From NCBI GenBank assembly GCA_001552515.1, contig BCRI01000009.1:26716-90715 (forward strand): 64,000 nucleotides of DNA, written 5' to 3'. Shown here one piece after another: positions 32,633 to 41,731 of this stretch. The position numbers were made by a program, and so were the translations under genes. The notes below the pieces were generated by a model. The model was not told where the DNA came from, did not search any database, and saw only the letters and a list, made by a program, of their open reading frames with translations. Position 1 is the stretch's first letter, and each line of letters opens with the position of its first letter. The DNA is from Sphaerimonospora mesophila NBRC 14179 = JCM 3151 (lineage in GTDB: Bacteria; Actinomycetota; Actinomycetes; Streptosporangiales; Streptosporangiaceae).

Positions 32633-34060
32633 TCAGTGCGCCGGGATCACGGGGGCGGGGCGGATGGCGGTCGTCGCTACGGCCGAGGGCCGGTCCGGGC
32701 TCAGCAGCGGCAGGCGGAGGGCGAATCGGGCGCCACGCGGCGAGTCCTCGATGCGCAGGGTCCCGTGGTGGGCCCGGACGATCGCACGGCAGATGGCGAG
32801 GCCGAGCCCGCTGCCTCCGGGATCACGGCGGCGTCCGTCGGCGAGGCGGACGAAGGGCTCGAAGACCCGTTCCCGATCCTGCGGTGCGACGCCGCAGCCG
32901 TCGTCCGACACGGTGACCACCGCCTCTCCGTTCCCGCTCGCCACGCTGACCTCCACGGCCGTTTCCGCGTGCCGCTGCGCGTTGGCGATGAGGTTGCCGA
33001 GGACTCCGGCCAGCTGCGACCTGTTGCCGAGGACCTTCGGCTCACCGGCGACGTGCACCCGCACCGGCGGACCGTACGTCCGGGAGCCCGTCTCCTCCCG
33101 GACGAGCGCGACCAGATCGACCGGTTCCGGGGTGGGCACCTCGCGCTTGACCCTGGCGTACGTCAGCACCCCCTCGATGATCGACTGCAGCCGTTCCGTG
33201 GTGGCCAGCGCGGCCCGGACGGCGTCGTGGGGGTCCACCTCGTCGGGGTACGTCAGGGCCTCCTCCAGCCTCACCCGCAGACCGGTGACCGGAGATCTGA
33301 GCTCGTGCGACACGATCTGGGCGAACTGCCGCTGACAGCCCACGGTCTCCTCGATCTCGGCGAAGGTCCGGTTGGCGGTCCGGGCGAGCTGCGCGATCTC
33401 GTCGTCCCTGGGCGGCTCGGGCACCCGGAGGCTGAGGTCGCCGGCGGTGATCTGGGAGGCGCGGGCGCGGATCGCGGCCACGGGACGCAGCGTGCGGCCG
33501 ACCCCCGCCCAGGTCGCCCAGGCGGCGAGAGCGGTCGCGGCGAGGACCCCGGCGCCGGTGAGCAGCTCCAGCCGGTGCGCCGCCAGGAGGGCGGGCCGCG
33601 CCTTCCCCACGTGGATGTAGTGGGTTGCGCCCTGCCCGAACAGGTGGTTCAGCTGAGGCGGGATCCGGATGGCGGTGACCAGGAAGCACTGATCGCCTCC
33701 CGGGCCGCACTCGGTGCGGTTCCGTACGCGCTCGGCGGTGCCCAGCGGGGTCATGCGCACCGGCGGTGCGTCCTGCGCGGGGGCCGCCACCACCCGGCCC
33801 CGGGCGTCCGTCACCTGCAGCAGGTCGGCCCGGCGCGGGAGAGCGGGGGTCAGCGGCGCGCGCTCCGAGGTCATCGAGACGATCCAGTCGACGGCGGTGC
33901 GCTGGGTCGCCTGGAACAGCCGGGCTTCGACCGCGTTCCTGGTCACGAAGTCGAGGCTCGCCCCGATCGCCGTCAGGACGATCAGGGACAGCAACGCGAC
34001 GGTGAGCGTGTAGCGTGCCCGAATCGACCGGGGGCGAGGGAGAAGGCGTCCGCCTGTCAC
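32633..34060 (-). CDS. Orphan transmembrane sensor histidine kinase (HAMP-HisKA-HATPase)
   Basis: A 475-residue class I sensor kinase. TM1 is about residues 17-40; an extracytoplasmic sensing domain (about 41-165) contains two cysteines (ECGPGGDQC) that could form a disulfide. TM2 is about 168-188, HAMP about 190-240, HisKA about 245-310 with FAQIVSHELRSPVTGLR, and HATPase_c about 350-450 with N box NLIANAQRHA and G boxes DDGCGVAP and GSGLGLAI. Length and layout are typical of PrrB/MprB-type kinases. No response regulator lies next to it, which is uncommon for this class. GTG at 34060 follows GGAAAGGAC. Confidence 0.88.
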   Translation of the reverse strand: MTGGRLLPRPRSIRARYTLTVALLSLIVLTAIGASLDFVTRNAVEARLFQATQRTAVDWIVSMTSERAPLTPALPRRADLLQVTDARGRVVAAPAQDAPPVRMTPLGTAERVRNRTECGPGGDQCFLVTAIRIPPQLNHLFGQGATHYIHVGKARPALLAAHRLELLTGAGVLAATALAAWATWAGVGRTLRPVAAIRARASQITAGDLSLRVPEPPRDDEIAQLARTANRTFAEIEETVGCQRQFAQIVSHELRSPVTGLRVRLEEALTYPDEVDPHDAVRAALATTERLQSIIEGVLTYARVKREVPTPEPVDLVALVREETGSRTYGPPVRVHVAGEPKVLGNRSQLAGVLGNLIANAQRHAETAVEVSVASGNGEAVVTVSDDGCGVAPQDRERVFEPFVRLADGRRRDPGGSGLGLAICRAIVRAHHGTLRIEDSPRGARFALRLPLLSPDRPSAVATTAIRPAPVIPAH

Positions 34061-34435
34061 GGGTCCGTCCTTTCCAGGGCGTCGATATGGCGCGTCTCCG
34101 GTGGGAGAACCTATTAGGTCCCAACCCCATATATGGCGTTTTCAATACCGGTCATGCGTGGGGGAGGCGGAAGGACGCCGAATCATTGCGGGGGCATTAC
34201 CGGGTCTTGACGAAAATGACCGGGCGATCGATCGAATCGGTGAATAGAGCAAGGTTTCCGCTGGTCACGGGTTTGTCGAGACGGAACCACGTCACCGGGA
34301 GTGTCGCCGGACATCACCGGTCCCGATGGCGTACGGAAATACCAAAGGGGTGGGATGGACATCCGGCCGCGGGAAAGAACCGCGCCCCACGGGGGAAGAA
34401 ACGTGAGGAGCGTCTGGAATCGGGAGGTGGTCGGC
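34061..34435. other. Divergent intergenic region, partly AT-rich
   Basis: Between the histidine kinase and the hydrolase genes. Bases about 34105-34270 have lower G+C content, with CCATATATGG near 34127-34136, and probably hold both promoters. An alternative ATG for the hydrolase lies at 34355 after AAAGGGGTGGG. Nothing else recognisable was found. Confidence 0.5.
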
Positions 34436-35200
34436 GTGTCCGTGCTGGAGAGGGCCGCTCCCCATCCGCTTCCGGACGAGGGCGCCCGGCACGGCCGGCT
34501 CGCCGCCCGCCCCGCGATCAGCCGTACCACCGCCGAGCCGGGCCTGCACCGGCTGGACGGGCAGGCGCTGCTGCACGTGCCACGCGACCTGCCGGACGGA
34601 CCGTCCCGGCTGGCCGTGGTCCTGCACGGGGCCGGTGGTACGGCACAGCAGGCGCTGCGCTGGCTGGCCGATCAGGCGAACGGTCTCGGCATGCTGATCC
34701 TCGCCCCGCAGGCGATCTCCACGACCTGGGACGTGATCGTGGGCGGGTACGGCCCGGACGTGGCGCGGATCGACACCGCGCTGCACGAGGTGTTCGCCAG
34801 GACGACGGTCGACGCGGAAGCGGTCGCCGTCGCGGGATTCTCCGACGGCGCGTCCTACGCGCTTTCCCTCGGTGTGTCCAACGGAGACCTGTTCCGCGCC
34901 GTGCTCGCCTTCTCCCCGGGTTTCATGGCGCCCATGGTCCGCCACGGATGCCCGAGGATGTTCATCTCGCACGGCATGTCCGACCGGGTGCTGCCGATCG
35001 ACGTCTGCAGCAGGCGCCTCGTCCCCGGGCTGCGGCGGAACGGCTACGAGGTCACCTACAAGGAATTCGCCGGCGGGCACGAGGTGCCGGTCAGGATCGC
35101 CGCGGCGGCGGTGCGATGGTGGTGCGGCGCCGAACGGCCGGCCGAGTCCCTGTCCCCCCAGTCCCCCCAGTCGCCCCAGTCCCCCCGGTCCCGCGTCTGA
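34436..35200 (+). CDS. Alpha/beta hydrolase (esterase / PHB-depolymerase-like)
   Basis: A 254-residue serine hydrolase. The oxyanion segment LAVVLHGAGGTAQQAL and the nucleophile elbow AVAGFSDGASYAL (Gly-Phe-Ser-Asp-Gly) are clear. The acid/base residues fit HGMSDRVLP (Asp) and FAGGHEVP (His). It resembles small phospholipase/carboxylesterase or LpqC-type poly(3-hydroxybutyrate) depolymerase relatives; there is no signal peptide. GTG at 34436 with GGGAGG 8 nt upstream is preferred; an ATG at 34355 would add 27 basic, unconserved residues. The C-terminus is a Ser-Pro-Gln repeat encoded by a 9-bp tandem array. The last 110 bp overlap the convergent MFS gene. Confidence 0.75.
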   Translation: MSVLERAAPHPLPDEGARHGRLAARPAISRTTAEPGLHRLDGQALLHVPRDLPDGPSRLAVVLHGAGGTAQQALRWLADQANGLGMLILAPQAISTTWDVIVGGYGPDVARIDTALHEVFARTTVDAEAVAVAGFSDGASYALSLGVSNGDLFRAVLAFSPGFMAPMVRHGCPRMFISHGMSDRVLPIDVCSRRLVPGLRRNGYEVTYKEFAGGHEVPVRIAAAAVRWWCGAERPAESLSPQSPQSPQSPRSRV

Positions 35201-36326
35201 GCACGCCGGCGCCCAGCAGGACCGCGGCCAGCATGGCGGTGACGAGGGTGAAGGAGACCGGCAGCGTGCTCGCCTCGGCGATCCAGCCGATCGCGCTCGG
35301 CGCCAGGAAACCGGCGGAATAGCTGATCGTCGCCGCCCCCGCCACACCCTCGCTGGGCGTGTTCGCCGCGTTGCCCGCGGCCGCGAACACCAGCGGGATG
35401 ATCACTGCGATCCCCAGGCCGATCAGCATGAATCCGACGATCGCCGGCAGGGGTTCGCGGGCGATCACGACGATGACCCCGCCGAGGGACCCGAGCGTCC
35501 CGCCGAGACGTACGACCGCCACGGTGCCCAGGCGGCGGACCACGGCGTCGCCGCAGAACCGCCCGGCCGCCATGGTGAAGGCGAACGCGCTGTAGCTCGC
35601 GGCGGCGACCCCGGGCGAGGCCCCGGTGACCTGGGTCAGGTAGACGGCGCACCAGTCATGTCCGGCCGCTTCGGCGAACACCGCGCAGAAGCCGACGAGC
35701 CCGATGATCAGTACGGCGCGTGACGGCAGCGCGAACCTCGGCGGCTCCGCCGCGCCCGCCTCCGACCGCACATCGAGCAGCAGGCCGCCGACGACGGCGC
35801 CGGCCACGGCCAGCGCGAACGCCATGACCCCCAGGTGGAGGCGGGCGTCGACTTCGGCGTGCGCGGCCACCGAGCCCACGCCGCCGCCGATCAGCCCGCC
35901 GAGACTCCACATCCCGTGCAGTCCTGACATGATCGATCGGCCCACCCGCTGTTCGATCACCACACCCTGCGCGTTCATCGCCACATCGGACATCCCCGAA
36001 GCGGCGCCGTACACCGCGAGGGTCGCGCAGAGCACGGGCAGGTTCGGCGCGAGCGCGGGGAGGGCGAGCGCCCCGCACCACAGGCAGATCAGCCACCGGG
36101 TGACCGCGCGGCCGCCGTACCGATGGGTGATGCGGCTCGCGGTGGGCATCGTGAGCAGGGAGCCGACCGCGGGCGCGAGCAGGGCCAGGCCGAGCTCGCC
36201 GGTGTTCACGTTCAGCTGGTCCTGCAGCCAGGGGATGCGAGTGGCGAAGCTGCCCATCACCGCGCCGTGGAGCGCGAACGTGACCGAGACGGCGACACGG
36301 GCCCGCCGCAACGACTGCTGATCCAC
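35091..36326 (-). CDS. MFS transporter (YbjJ-like)
   Basis: A 411-residue 12-helix major facilitator. The N-terminus (VTFALHGAVMGSFATRIPWLQDQLNVNTGELGLALL) and SGMSDVAMNAQGVVIEQRVGRSIMSGLHGMWSLGG are typical of the actinobacterial YbjJ/fucose-permease-like group. About the last 35 residues are a Gly/Thr- and Arg-rich tail read from the antisense of the hydrolase gene, including its 9-bp repeats, and are unlikely to be conserved. The true ancestral stop may have been lost. The substrate is unknown. Confidence 0.85.
   Translation of the reverse strand: MDQQSLRRARVAVSVTFALHGAVMGSFATRIPWLQDQLNVNTGELGLALLAPAVGSLLTMPTASRITHRYGGRAVTRWLICLWCGALALPALAPNLPVLCATLAVYGAASGMSDVAMNAQGVVIEQRVGRSIMSGLHGMWSLGGLIGGGVGSVAAHAEVDARLHLGVMAFALAVAGAVVGGLLLDVRSEAGAAEPPRFALPSRAVLIIGLVGFCAVFAEAAGHDWCAVYLTQVTGASPGVAAASYSAFAFTMAAGRFCGDAVVRRLGTVAVVRLGGTLGSLGGVIVVIAREPLPAIVGFMLIGLGIAVIIPLVFAAAGNAANTPSEGVAGAATISYSAGFLAPSAIGWIAEASTLPVSFTLVTAMLAAVLLGAGVLRRGTGGTGATGGTGGTGTRPAVRRRTTIAPPPRRS
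35153..35188. repeat. Four 9-bp tandem repeats at the 3' end of the hydrolase gene
   Basis: Units TCCCCCCAG, TCCCCCCAG, TCGCCCCAG and TCCCCCCGG follow one another. They encode Ser-Pro-Gln repeats on the plus strand and a Gly/Thr-rich tail in the overlapping minus-strand MFS gene. Confidence 0.85.
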
Positions 36327-36486
36327 TGCTTAACGGTACAGGATGGGAGTTTTGCCCGGAATCTACAATTACGGGGACAACGTGCGGGACCGGGCGAATG
36401 AGACGCCCACTGACCAGCGAACTCCGGGATTAGGGGATCATAGTTTCCGATGTGTACCGCGTGTGTCTGTCCCGGAGGAGCCTGAG

Positions 36487-38205
36487 ATGGTCGAGAACAT
36501 GATCGACGATGGGTCGGGTTTCGCCGATCTCGAGCTGCTTCCCGAACTGCTCAAGGCGCTGGCCGACCTGGGCTACGAGGAGCCCACCCCCATCCAGCGG
36601 GAGGCCATCCCACCCCTGCTGGAGGGGCGGGACCTGCTGGGGCAGGCAGCAACCGGGACCGGCAAGACGGCCGCGTTCGCGCTTCCCGTGCTGCAGCGGA
36701 TGCACGACCTGCGTACCCGGGGGGATGGGAACGGGGACGGCGACGGCAAGCCGATGGCGCTCGTGCTCCTGCCCACGCGAGAGCTCGCCGTGCAGGTCTC
36801 CGAGGCGATGCACCGCTATGGCCGCGACCTCGGTGCGCGGGTCCTGCCCATCTACGGCGGACAGCCGATCGGGCGGCAGCTGCGGGCGCTCGAGCGCGGC
36901 GTCGACGTGGTGGTCGCGACGCCGGGGCGTGCCCTCGATCACATCGGCCGGGGCACGCTCGCCCTGGACGGGCTGAAGATGATCGTGCTCGACGAGGCCG
37001 ACGAGATGCTCGACATGGGGTTCGCCGAGGACATCGACGCGATCCTCCAGGACGTCCCGGAGGAGCGGCAGACCGTGCTCTTCTCGGCCACCATGCCGCC
37101 GCGCATCAACGGGATGGCCCGCAGCCACCTGCGCGACCCGGTCCGCATCAAGATCGAGCGTGAGCGGCCCGCCGCCGGTGAGGCTCCGCTGGTACGGCAG
37201 AGCGCGTACATCGTCGCGCGCCCCCACAAGCCGGCCGCCCTCGGGCGGGTGCTCGACGTGGAGGCCCCGACCGCCGCGATCGTGTTCTGCCGCACGCGGG
37301 AGGAGGTCGACCATCTCACCGAGACCATGAACGGCCGCGGCTACCGGGCCGAGGCGCTGCACGGCGGGATGGGACAGGAGCAGCGCGACCGCGTGATGGG
37401 ACGGCTGCGCGCCGGAACGGCCGATCTGCTGGTCGCCACCGACGTCGCGGCGCGCGGCCTCGACATCGAGCAGCTCACCCACGTGATCAACTACGACGTG
37501 CCGTCGGCGCCGGAGGCGTACGTCCACCGGATCGGCCGGGTGGGCCGGGCCGGTCGCGAGGGCGTCGCCATCACGCTGGCCGAGCCGCGCGAGCACCGGA
37601 TGCTGAAGACGATCGAGCGGGTGACCCGCAGCCGGATCACGGTCGAGAAGGTGCCGACCGTCGCGGACCTGCGGGCGAGGCGGCTGGAGCTGACCAGGTC
37701 GGCCCTGGAGGAGAGCATGGTGGAGGACGTCGACCTCGACCGGTTCCGCGTCGTGGTCGAGACCCTCGCCGGCGAGTTCGACCTCATGGACATCGCGCTC
37801 GCGGCGGTCAAACTCGCCCACGAGTCCACCGGAGCCGCCGCCGACGAGGAGGAGATCCCGGAGGTCGCCCCGAGGGCGCCCCGGCCGGATCGGGGCCGGC
37901 GCGACGGCGGCCCCGGGCGTGAGGATCGGCGCGGGCGCGGCCCGGCCGGCGGGATGACCCGGATCTTCGTCGGCGCCGGCCGCAGTGTCGGGGTCCGTCC
38001 GCGTGACCTGGTCGGGGCCATCACCGGGGAGACCAGGGTCAGCGGCCGCGAGATCGGGGCGATCGAGATCGCCGACCGGTTCTCACTCGTGGAGATCCCC
38101 GAGTCGGCCGCGCACGAGGTGATAAACGCGCTGCGCAAGACCACCATAAAGGGGAAGAAGCCGCCGGTCCGCCGGGACCGCGACGAGTTCTCCGGGCACC
38201 GCTGA
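36487..38205 (+). CDS. deaD: DEAD-box ATP-dependent RNA helicase (DeaD/CsdA-like)
   Basis: A 572-residue RNA helicase. It has the Q motif PTPIQREAIPP, motif I AATGTGKT, Ia PTRELAVQ, II VLDEADEML, III SAT, IV-V VATDVAARGLDIEQ and VI HRIGRVGRAG. A low-complexity Arg/Gly linker (about 475-495) leads to a C-terminal DbpA-type RNA-binding domain (TRIFVGAGRSVGVRPRDLVGAITGETRVSGREIGAIEI). These helicases resolve rRNA and mRNA structure during ribosome assembly and cold shock. The ATG at 36487 has CGGAGGAG upstream; about 160 bp of leader separate it from the divergent MFS gene, which may carry cold-responsive control. Confidence 0.93.
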   Translation: MVENMIDDGSGFADLELLPELLKALADLGYEEPTPIQREAIPPLLEGRDLLGQAATGTGKTAAFALPVLQRMHDLRTRGDGNGDGDGKPMALVLLPTRELAVQVSEAMHRYGRDLGARVLPIYGGQPIGRQLRALERGVDVVVATPGRALDHIGRGTLALDGLKMIVLDEADEMLDMGFAEDIDAILQDVPEERQTVLFSATMPPRINGMARSHLRDPVRIKIERERPAAGEAPLVRQSAYIVARPHKPAALGRVLDVEAPTAAIVFCRTREEVDHLTETMNGRGYRAEALHGGMGQEQRDRVMGRLRAGTADLLVATDVAARGLDIEQLTHVINYDVPSAPEAYVHRIGRVGRAGREGVAITLAEPREHRMLKTIERVTRSRITVEKVPTVADLRARRLELTRSALEESMVEDVDLDRFRVVVETLAGEFDLMDIALAAVKLAHESTGAAADEEEIPEVAPRAPRPDRGRRDGGPGREDRRGRGPAGGMTRIFVGAGRSVGVRPRDLVGAITGETRVSGREIGAIEIADRFSLVEIPESAAHEVINALRKTTIKGKKPPVRRDRDEFSGHR

Positions 38206-38275
38206 GGCGTCGCCGGCCACGGTGATCGCGTTCGCGCCGCCGCCGGTCGGCTTGTGTGGAACAATTCCCCCCGTC

Positions 38276-38881
38276 ATGCGCGCCAACGTCCCCCTGCGGA
38301 TCGCGCGGTCGGCCACCTTCTCCGCCGTCTGCGTGCTGCTCGCCGTAGGCGCGCACTGGTTCGCCGGGGGAGCCGGCCCCACCCCCCGGGTCCTTCTGGT
38401 GGGCTGGCTGGCCGTCATGGCGGCGGCCACCGCTCTGGCGGGCAGGCAACGCTCGCCGGAGACCATCATCGGGCTGGTCCTCGCCGCCCAGGTGCTCCTG
38501 CACCAGATGCTCGGCCCGGCCCAGCGGCCCGGCGTCGTGCCTCACCCTCCCGTAGCCCACGACCCTGCGCATGAGCTGGGGTTGTACGAGCACGGCGAGC
38601 CGCTGAGCGTGCGCGCGGGGATGCTGGTGGCCCACCTGACGGCGGCGCTGATCACGGGCTGGTGGCTGTCGCGTGGCGAGGCGCTCGTGTGGTCGGTCCT
38701 CCGCCGGATCGGCGTGCGCGCGGTCAGGTGGTTCCGCCCGCTGCTCGGCCGGATCGGGGCCGGAGACGACGTCGCGCCGCGCCCGCGTTCGCGTGGATCG
38801 GAGCCGGTCCTGCCCGGGTGCGCGGTGCTCCTCCGGCACGCCGTGATCCGGCGCGGGCCGCCCGGGCTTCTCCTTTCGTAG
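38276..38881 (+). CDS. Small membrane protein next to a YcnI copper protein
   Basis: A 201-residue protein of unrecognised family with four hydrophobic segments: about 9-30 (ATFSAVCVLLAVGAHWFAGG), 38-55, 62-80 and about 117-135 (MLVAHLTAALITGWWLSRGEALVW). His-rich stretches (LLHQML, VVPHPPVAHDPAHE, LYEHGE) between helices 3 and 4 could bind metal. Proteins of this layout often precede YcnI/DUF1775 genes in actinomycetes, and the spacing of 32 nt suggests co-transcription, so a copper-handling role is inferred. The start is the ATG at 38276; no ribosome binding site is evident. Confidence 0.6.
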   Translation: MRANVPLRIARSATFSAVCVLLAVGAHWFAGGAGPTPRVLLVGWLAVMAAATALAGRQRSPETIIGLVLAAQVLLHQMLGPAQRPGVVPHPPVAHDPAHELGLYEHGEPLSVRAGMLVAHLTAALITGWWLSRGEALVWSVLRRIGVRAVRWFRPLLGRIGAGDDVAPRPRSRGSEPVLPGCAVLLRHAVIRRGPPGLLLS

Positions 38882-38913
38882 TCCATATCCCCCATACGAC
38901 TGGAGAAACTTTC

Positions 38914-39648
38914 ATGGCATTCACCGCTGTGACACGCCGGGTCGCGACCGTCGGCGCCGGCGCCCTGGCGCTCGCCCTCGGTCTCGCCTTCCCCGCTTTC
39001 GCGCACGTGTCGATCCAGCCGGGAACGGCGACGCAGGGCGGCTGGACGAAGATCGCTTTCCGGGTGCCGAACGAGCGCGACAACGCCTCGACCAGCAAGA
39101 TCGAGGTCGAGTTCCCCACCGATCACCCGCTGCCCTTCGTCTCGGTCCGGCCGGTCCAGGGCTGGGACGTGAAGGTGACGAGGGGCGAACTGCCCGCCCC
39201 CGTCGTGAACGACGACGGCGACAAGGTCACCGAGTCGGTTCTGAAGATCACCTGGTCCGGTGGGAAGATCAACCCCGGGGAGTTCCAGGAGTTCGAGGCG
39301 TCGCTCGGCCCGCTGCCGAAGTCCGTCGACCAGCTGCAGTTCCCGACGGTTCAGACCTACACCAACGGCGAGGTCGTCAAGTGGGCCGACGCGCCCAAGG
39401 CCGACGGCTCGGAGGCGGACCACCCGGTCCCCGTCCTCAAGCTGGTCGCGCCGGCCGAGGGCGAGGGCGACCAGCACGGCGCCGCGAGCCCGTCGCCGTC
39501 CGTCGCCGCCGTCGCGGCCGATGCGGAGTCCCCCGCCGCTGAGGACACATCGGACGGCACCGCCCGGCTGCTGGCCGGGATCGGCATCGCCGTGGGCGTG
39601 GCCGGAGCCGCCGTCGGCGTCGCCGGCCTGCGCCGTTCCCGGAGCTAG
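38914..39648 (+). CDS. ycnI: YcnI-family copper-binding protein (DUF1775)
   Basis: A 244-residue exported protein. A signal peptide ends at AFPAFA, residue 30, so the mature protein would begin with His31 (HVSIQPG). In Bacillus YcnI the new N-terminal histidine, with a nearby Glu and a Trp, binds Cu(II). The YcnI fold spans about 31-180, and a C-terminal membrane helix (about 220-240, GIGIAVGVAGAAVGVAGL) followed by RRSRS anchors it outside the membrane after a Ser/Ala/Pro/Glu linker. TGGAGAAAC precedes the ATG. With the upstream membrane protein it forms a likely copper-homeostasis pair. Confidence 0.88.
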   Translation: MAFTAVTRRVATVGAGALALALGLAFPAFAHVSIQPGTATQGGWTKIAFRVPNERDNASTSKIEVEFPTDHPLPFVSVRPVQGWDVKVTRGELPAPVVNDDGDKVTESVLKITWSGGKINPGEFQEFEASLGPLPKSVDQLQFPTVQTYTNGEVVKWADAPKADGSEADHPVPVLKLVAPAEGEGDQHGAASPSPSVAAVAADAESPAAEDTSDGTARLLAGIGIAVGVAGAAVGVAGLRRSRS

Positions 39649-40441
39649 TGACCCTCCCGCCAATCTTTGCCCCGTCGCGTCGTCCAGGGCGGCACCTCGC
39701 GGCGTTGGAGTCGTCGCTCGTAGCTCCGCTACTCAGCGCCTCCTCCGCCTTGCGATGCACCACCCCGGCCGCCGCTCCTTCCGGGCGAACCTTGGCGGTC
39801 GCGGCACTAGATCGGCGGCGTCCACCCGTTCGACGGATCGGCCTCGGCGAGGGTCCGCGCCCGAGCCGGGGCCGGGCGGTTCGGGTTCCGGAACAGGTGA
39901 AAGCCCGGGCCCGGGTCATCCCCCGGGAAGCCGCTCGAAGTGATCGTCGAACATGTGCCAGGAGCTCGGCGGGCTCCTGGCACACCACCCCGACTGGCAG
40001 GTCGAACGGGCCCGAGGCCGGCACCACGTAGATCAGGAAGGCGCGGCGCTCGCTCCGGCGGGCTCGCCGGACGGCTGCTGGCGATCACCGTCACAACCCT
40101 GGGAAAGTCGGCCATCGATAGATTCACCACGAAATTCGAAGCGGTCATATCCGGACGTTCTCGATCTTTCATGACCCTTGTGTGAACGCCGAGGAAGGAC
40201 CGTGCCGGAGGGAGGTCGCGGCCCCGCGCCGGACCAGCTCCGCTGCACGTGGCTCGCGCTTGTCACTCCCTTTGAGGTCGGCTGGGTAGCCTGAATGTCG
40301 AGCGCAGAACATAGGATATTTGTCGGTTTTCATCCAATATGTGAGGTATAGACTCACGGTCGTGGCAGTGGTGATCGCCGACAGGGGCGGAGGATCCGCC
40401 GGGACTCGACCTCCCGGCCGGAAGCCGCCCGAGGAGGTCCT
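39649..40441. other. Long gene-poor region with a possible gene remnant
   Basis: About 790 bp without an intact gene. A gene remnant on the minus strand is annotated separately. A short dyad, GTGAG-7 nt-CTCAC (40341-40357), lies about 85 nt before the GAF-domain gene and could be an operator. Bases 40300-40360 have low G+C content and probably hold that gene's promoter. Confidence 0.5.
39807..40172 (-). pseudogene. Possible decayed small gene
   Basis: Protein-like segments occur in different minus-strand frames in sequence order. The first is NLSMADFPRVVTVIASS (from about 40140), then AFLIYVVPASGPFDLPVGV (from about 40044, another frame), then GDDPGPGFHLFRNPNRPAP (from about 39930, back in the first frame). 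One interpretation is an ancestral gene of about 120 codons broken by two frameshifts. High G+C content makes spurious frames common, so this is weak. Confidence 0.25.
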
Positions 40442-41731
40442 GTGCACCCTGACGAGCGAACCGTAGAGCGCTTCTTCGATCGGGAGCCGGTCGAGGGACA
40501 GGTGAGCCCTGCCGTCCTCAGATCGTGGCGGCGATGCCGCGCGGCGGGTCTGGTTCCGGACGAGCTCGATCTCGGGGATCCGGTGGAGCTGGACTGGGAC
40601 GGCCCGCTCGTCCGGGCGGCCCGTCCCGTGCTCGATCGAGTGCGGTCCGTCATCGCGGACGCGGAGACGGGGTTGCTCCTCAACGACGACAAGGCCAGGT
40701 TGCTGGCGGAGGTCGTCGGCGACAGAGTGCTCGCGAGGGAACTCGAAGCCCGGCATCACGTGCCCGGGGCCTGCTACGCCGAAGATCTTCTCGGCACCAA
40801 CGCCGTCGGTAGCGCGTTGCGGGAGAGGTCGCCTTTCCGCGTCTCGGCGTTCGAGCATCTCGCCGAGTGCGTGCGGCCGTTCACCGCCACGGGGGTTCCG
40901 GTGCTGGATCCGCTCACCGGACGGGCGGAGGGCAGCGTGACCGCCGTCTGTCTCCACGGGCGGGAGCATCCGGCGATGACCGTGCTGGCGGGTCACGTGG
41001 CCGCCGCCGTCGAACGACGGCTGCTCGAGCAGAGCAGGCAGCGGGAGCGGGACATGCTCCATGCCTTTCTCCGCACCGAGGCGATACCCGGTCTGCTGGG
41101 TGGCCCGGCGCTTCGTGATCTCTCTCGGAGTGATCACCTCATCCTGGAGGAGAGGGCCGTGGAGCTGATCGCTCACGGGCAGCGCGCGGCCGTCAGGGTG
41201 CCGCTCTCCCATGGCCGAGTGGCCGTGCTCCGGGCGGTGCCGGTGATCGAGTCCGCCGGGGTGGTCGGCGTGTTCGCGCAGGTGCGGATCGACGGCGGCG
41301 CGTGGGAGCCGCTCGCGGAGGTGCCCCTCTTCGAGGCGCCTGCGCTCACCGAGAGCGCGCCGCCCTCGGCTCGTACGGCGACGACGCCCCCGATCCACGC
41401 GGGTGCGTACATCATCAGGACCGAGCCCGGCGCGGAGGAGAAGGCCGGGGCGCCGCCCGCGCCCGCGACGTCGGTGATGACCCCTGGCTGCTTCTCGTCG
41501 GCGAGCGGGGCGTCGGCAGGCTCGCCGCCTCGGCCAGGAATCGGTTGCGACTCCTGTTCGAGGCCGCCATGGGCATCGGCCAGACGCTGGATGTGGTGCG
41601 CACGGCCGAAGAGCTGGCGGAGGCGACCGTCCCCCGCTTCGCCGACCTGGTCACGGTCGATATGCCGGAGCCCGTACTGCGGGGCGGGGAGGGGACCGGT
41701 GAACCGGGGGCGGACCTTCGCCGGGTCGTGA
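40442..41731 (+). pseudogene. GAF-domain regulator, N-terminal part of a frameshifted gene
   Basis: The first about 310 residues look real: an AcoR/DhaR-type N-terminus (ERFFDREPVEGQVSPAVLRSWRRCRAAGLVPDEL) and a GAF domain (about 60-200, with CYAEDLLGTNAVGSAL and VTAVCLHGREHPAMTVLAGHVAAAVERRL). After about position 41390 the translation loses protein character (Ser/Arg/Pro-rich to the stop at 41731). Meanwhile the overlapping frame starts to encode DPWLLLVGERGVGR and then a GAF/SpoIIE protein. A 1-nt deletion, or a -1 slip, near 41390-41475 would join them into one protein of about 930 residues. GTG at 40442 has GAGGAGGT upstream. Confidence 0.6.
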
